Origin: DATBMY01 sp036554605
Lineage (GTDB): Bacteria > Acidobacteriota > Blastocatellia > UBA7656
Assembly: GCA_036554605.1 (NCBI GenBank)
Contig: DATBMY010000264.1
Location: 1-7,538 of the forward strand
Direction of reading: 5' to 3'
Length of the DNA: 7,538 bases
Each line of letters starts with the position of its first letter. The first letter of the stretch is position 1. This document shows, in pieces, positions 5,712 to 7,538 of this stretch. The notes beneath the pieces are model-generated. The model was not told the origin of the DNA. It saw nothing but the letters and a program-made list of their open reading frames with translations, and did not search any database. The position numbers and the translations under genes are program-made.

Positions 5712-7181
5712 ATGAGAACTAAGCTCACCAGTTACATAACCGCGCTGATAATGGCGACCGCGCTGACCGCGGCCAACGCGCAAGCATGGCAAGAGGGCGC
5801 AACGCCCGTTAAGCAGACGCCTGTTAACCAGGCGGCGACCGCCGCGAAAGCGAGTGAAAGTAAAGAGATGACCGAGCGCGTACTGCTCGACAGAATCGAG
5901 CAGCTTGAGCGAAGGCTGGCGGGGCTTGAATCGCGCTCGGCCAATAAAGACGATAAGAAAGTCGTCGAGGCGGAAGCAATCGCCTCGGAACCGGCCCTGG
6001 CGGCTCATCCTGAGACATCGGCTGTATCAACCCAGGTCTCTCAGGAAGACCGCGACGCGCTCGATTTTTTCCGCGACATGACGTTCAACGTCACCGTCGA
6101 CGGGTACTACAGTTATAACTTCAACAAGCCCGTAGGCCGCATAAACCTGCTGCGCGCCTACGACGTTTCGCACAACAGCTTCAGCCTGAATCAGGCGGCT
6201 GTTGTCATTGAGCGCGCGCCCGACCCGGCGGCGGGCCGCCGCTTCGGCGTGCGCCTCGACCTGCAATACGGGCAGGCGACCGAGACGGTGCAGGGGAGCG
6301 CGGCAAACGAGCTGCGCCCGCAAGTCTACCGCCCGGTGTGGCAGGCATACGGGACCTACGTCGCGCCCGTAGGCAACGGGCTCACCGTGGATTTCGGAAA
6401 GTTCGCGGGCAGCCTCGGGTACGAAACAAACTATACGAAGGACAATTTCAACTACTCGCGGGCGTACTGGTTCAACTTCCTGCCGTTTTATCATTTCGGA
6501 TTTCGCACGAAGTATCCGGTCAATGACAAGTTTGCCGTGATGTATCACCTGGTAAACGGCGCGCAGCAATCGGAAGATTTCAACCACTTCAAGTCGCAGC
6601 ACGTCGCGCTGATTATCACCCCGACGAAGCGCGTGACGTGGCAGGTGAATTATTACGCCGGGCGCGAGCAGCGCGACGTGGTTGCAATCCTCAACCCGAC
6701 ATTTCCGGCGCTGCCGACGCAGCCCGGTCTTCCGACCGAGATCATAAGGCCCGCGCCTCGCGGCCGCTTCCACGTTTTGGACACGTACGCCACATTCAAC
6801 GTGACCGACAATCTGACTCTCGCGGGCGAGGTCGATTACGTCATAAACCGCGTGGACGAGTTTTCCGCGCCGTCGCGAGTGACGGGCGGTGCCCTATACG
6901 CGCGATACCAGTTCACGCCCGTCTTTGCGATAGCCGCGCGCGGCGAATACCTGTCGGATCGCGGCGGGCTTTTCAGCGGGCTGACGCAGGCGCTTAAAGA
7001 GACGACGCTGACGGCGGACTTTCGCGTGGCCGACGGCTTTCTGCTGCGCGGTGAATGGAGGCGCGATTTTTCTAACCAGGAGTTCTTCCTGACCGACACG
7101 CCGGGCATTCGCAAGTCGGAGCAGAACACTGCCACGGTCGGTCTTATATGGTGGTTCGGCCGCAAGCAGGGCGGGTGGTAG
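5712..7181 (+). CDS. Outer-membrane beta-barrel porin, OmpL-like (BBP2 type)
   Basis: The 489-aa precursor has a signal peptide (basic MRTK, hydrophobic 7-20) with probable cleavage after A23-Q24-A25. Residues 52-76 form a short coiled coil (RIEQLERRLAGLESR), as in porins that trimerise or bind the wall. The barrel runs from about 122 to the end, with alternating aromatic strands (VTVDGYYSYNFNKP, YWFNFLPFYHFGFRTKYP). It ends VGLIWWFGRKQGGW, which I associate with the putative beta-barrel porin-2 (BBP2) family; GLIWWF probably forms the last strand. The start at 5712 is set by GGAGGAGG (5695-5702) nine bases upstream; the frame also opens at GTG 5685, but that would spoil the signal peptide. 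Its location inside the kdp unit suggests it admits K+ or other small solutes to the periplasm. The substrate is inference only. Confidence 0.88.
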   Translation: MRTKLTSYITALIMATALTAANAQAWQEGATPVKQTPVNQAATAAKASESKEMTERVLLDRIEQLERRLAGLESRSANKDDKKVVEAEAIASEPALAAHPETSAVSTQVSQEDRDALDFFRDMTFNVTVDGYYSYNFNKPVGRINLLRAYDVSHNSFSLNQAAVVIERAPDPAAGRRFGVRLDLQYGQATETVQGSAANELRPQVYRPVWQAYGTYVAPVGNGLTVDFGKFAGSLGYETNYTKDNFNYSRAYWFNFLPFYHFGFRTKYPVNDKFAVMYHLVNGAQQSEDFNHFKSQHVALIITPTKRVTWQVNYYAGREQRDVVAILNPTFPALPTQPGLPTEIIRPAPRGRFHVLDTYATFNVTDNLTLAGEVDYVINRVDEFSAPSRVTGGALYARYQFTPVFAIAARGEYLSDRGGLFSGLTQALKETTLTADFRVADGFLLRGEWRRDFSNQEFFLTDTPGIRKSEQNTATVGLIWWFGRKQGGW

Positions 7182-7192
7182 GAGCGTCGAAA

Positions 7193-7393
7193 ATGGCAAA
7201 GAGTTATGACCATCTTGATATGAAGCCTCCCCTTGCGGGCCGCGCCACATGGCTTGACTCGCTGAATCACAAAGCCGAGATCTTCTTCAACGACCTCGAC
7301 CACTATGTCGATTTTTGCATCGCCCGCTTTCTTGTCTGGCGCGAGCTGCGCCGCGAGAGGAAAAGAAATAAGCGGGGCGAGACGAAGGAGTAG
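7193..7393 (+). CDS. Small basic protein between porin and kdpF region
   Basis: No family is recognised. The 66-aa protein begins MAKSYDHLDMKPPL. It continues into a mixed amphipathic stretch rich in aromatics (WLDSLNHKAEIFFNDLDHY, 25-43; VDFCIARFLVW, 44-54) and ends in a strongly basic tail (RRERKRNKRGETKE). There is no signal peptide and no convincing membrane span, though the helix at 44-54 could lie on the membrane surface beside the basic tail. The start is set by TAGGAG, eight bases upstream. That ribosome site overlaps the porin stop codon, so translation is probably coupled. The frame also opens upstream at 7148, but this is inside the porin gene and lacks a ribosome site. It ends two bases before the next gene's ATG, a typical operon arrangement. 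Confidence 0.75.
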   Translation: MAKSYDHLDMKPPLAGRATWLDSLNHKAEIFFNDLDHYVDFCIARFLVWRELRRERKRNKRGETKE

Positions 7394-7395
7394 AA

Positions 7396-7479
7396 ATGCT
7401 CGACATCATTTTTATCGCGCTGACGCTCATCTTTTTCGCCGTCGCGCTCTGGTACGTGCGGTTCTGTGAACGGATCTGA
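7396..7479 (+). CDS. 27-aa membrane microprotein upstream of kdpF
   Basis: The 27-codon frame starts at ATG 7396, five bases after a good AAGGAG that lies in the end of the previous gene, and stops at TGA 7479. It is almost entirely one membrane helix (LDIIFIALTLIFFAVALWYV), followed by a short polar end RFCERI with a conserved-looking Tyr-Val-Arg-x-Cys-Glu-Arg pattern. I recall similar unnamed peptides ending in a Y-V-x-x-C-[ED]-R motif beside kdpFABC in other bacteria, but could not check it. A small inner-membrane subunit or regulator of the Kdp pump is inferred. It is not KdpF itself, because a better candidate follows eight bases later. Confidence 0.72.
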   Translation: MLDIIFIALTLIFFAVALWYVRFCERI

Positions 7480-7487
7480 GAGGCGGC

Positions 7488-7538
7488 ATGGACTGGTACG
7501 AAATCATCGGATGGATAATCGCCGGAGCATTCGCTCTG
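7488..7538 (+). CDS. kdpF: Probable KdpF start, cut by window edge
   Basis: Seventeen codons are visible (MDWYEIIGWIIAGAFAL), open to the right edge. KdpF is a roughly 30-residue single-span subunit that stabilises the KdpFABC K+-transporting ATPase in the inner membrane. This N-terminus, a short polar start and then a hydrophobic helix, fits, and the position after kdpDE and the microprotein supports it. GAGAGG four to five bases before the ATG overlaps the preceding stop codon. A KdpA start is the main alternative, since KdpA also begins with a hydrophobic helix. The window ends before this can be decided. Confidence 0.6.
   Translation, partial: MDWYEIIGWIIAGAFAL

Noticed and set aside
6027..6773. 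248-codon minus-strand frame opposite the porin
   Set aside because: The opposite strand is a complete porin with signal peptide and final strand; this frame is an artefact of codon composition.
7148..7192. Upstream ATG start for the 66-aa protein
   Set aside because: It lies within the porin end and lacks a ribosome site, whereas ATG 7193 has TAGGAG at ideal spacing.
1..7538. CRISPR arrays, insertion sequences, tRNA or rRNA genes
   Set aside because: I saw no regularly spaced long repeats, transposase motifs, terminal inverted repeats or cloverleaf-like sequences in the window.

Overview
The window is GC-rich bacterial DNA with tightly packed genes. Its content suggests a Gram-negative, diderm bacterium: there is an outer-membrane beta-barrel protein with a signal peptide. 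The combination of an FHA-TPR-receiver protein, a short KdpD-type kinase and an OmpL-like (BBP2) porin beside kdp genes looks like Acidobacteriota (perhaps Blastocatellia). That assignment is from memory of gene styles, not from a marker gene, and is tentative.

Layout. (1) Positions 1-2071, minus strand: a long gene running off the left edge. It encodes an N-terminal FHA domain, a large TPR-like helical repeat region and the start of a response-regulator receiver domain. (2) 2072-2294: a divergent intergenic region holding a 19-bp near-perfect dyad. (3) 2295-3137, plus: a RimK-like ATP-grasp ligase of unknown substrate. (4) 3182-5027, plus: a KdpD-type sensor kinase without the N-terminal KdpD and USP domains, overlapping by 32 bases a complete KdpE response regulator. 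(5) 5028-5164: a leader region with three T-rich hexamers (TTTACA, TTTATA, TTTACA) at exact 11-bp spacing, matching the enterobacterial KdpE box as I remember it. (6) 5165-7538, plus: a run of genes consisting of a single-span membrane protein, a small protein ending Cys-Ala-Cys, a BBP2-type outer-membrane porin, a 66-aa basic protein, a 27-aa membrane microprotein and the first 17 codons of a probable kdpF at the right edge.

How it fits together. KdpD/KdpE is the two-component system that induces the KdpFABC high-affinity K+ pump when potassium is scarce. Here the candidate KdpE box stands before the small-gene/porin cluster rather than directly before kdpF. The simplest reading is one KdpE-controlled transcription unit of more than 2.3 kb leading into kdpFABC, carrying its own outer-membrane porin and four small accessory proteins. 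This expanded Kdp module, with its accessory proteins of unknown function, is the most interesting part of the window. The kdpA, kdpB and kdpC genes themselves are not in view.
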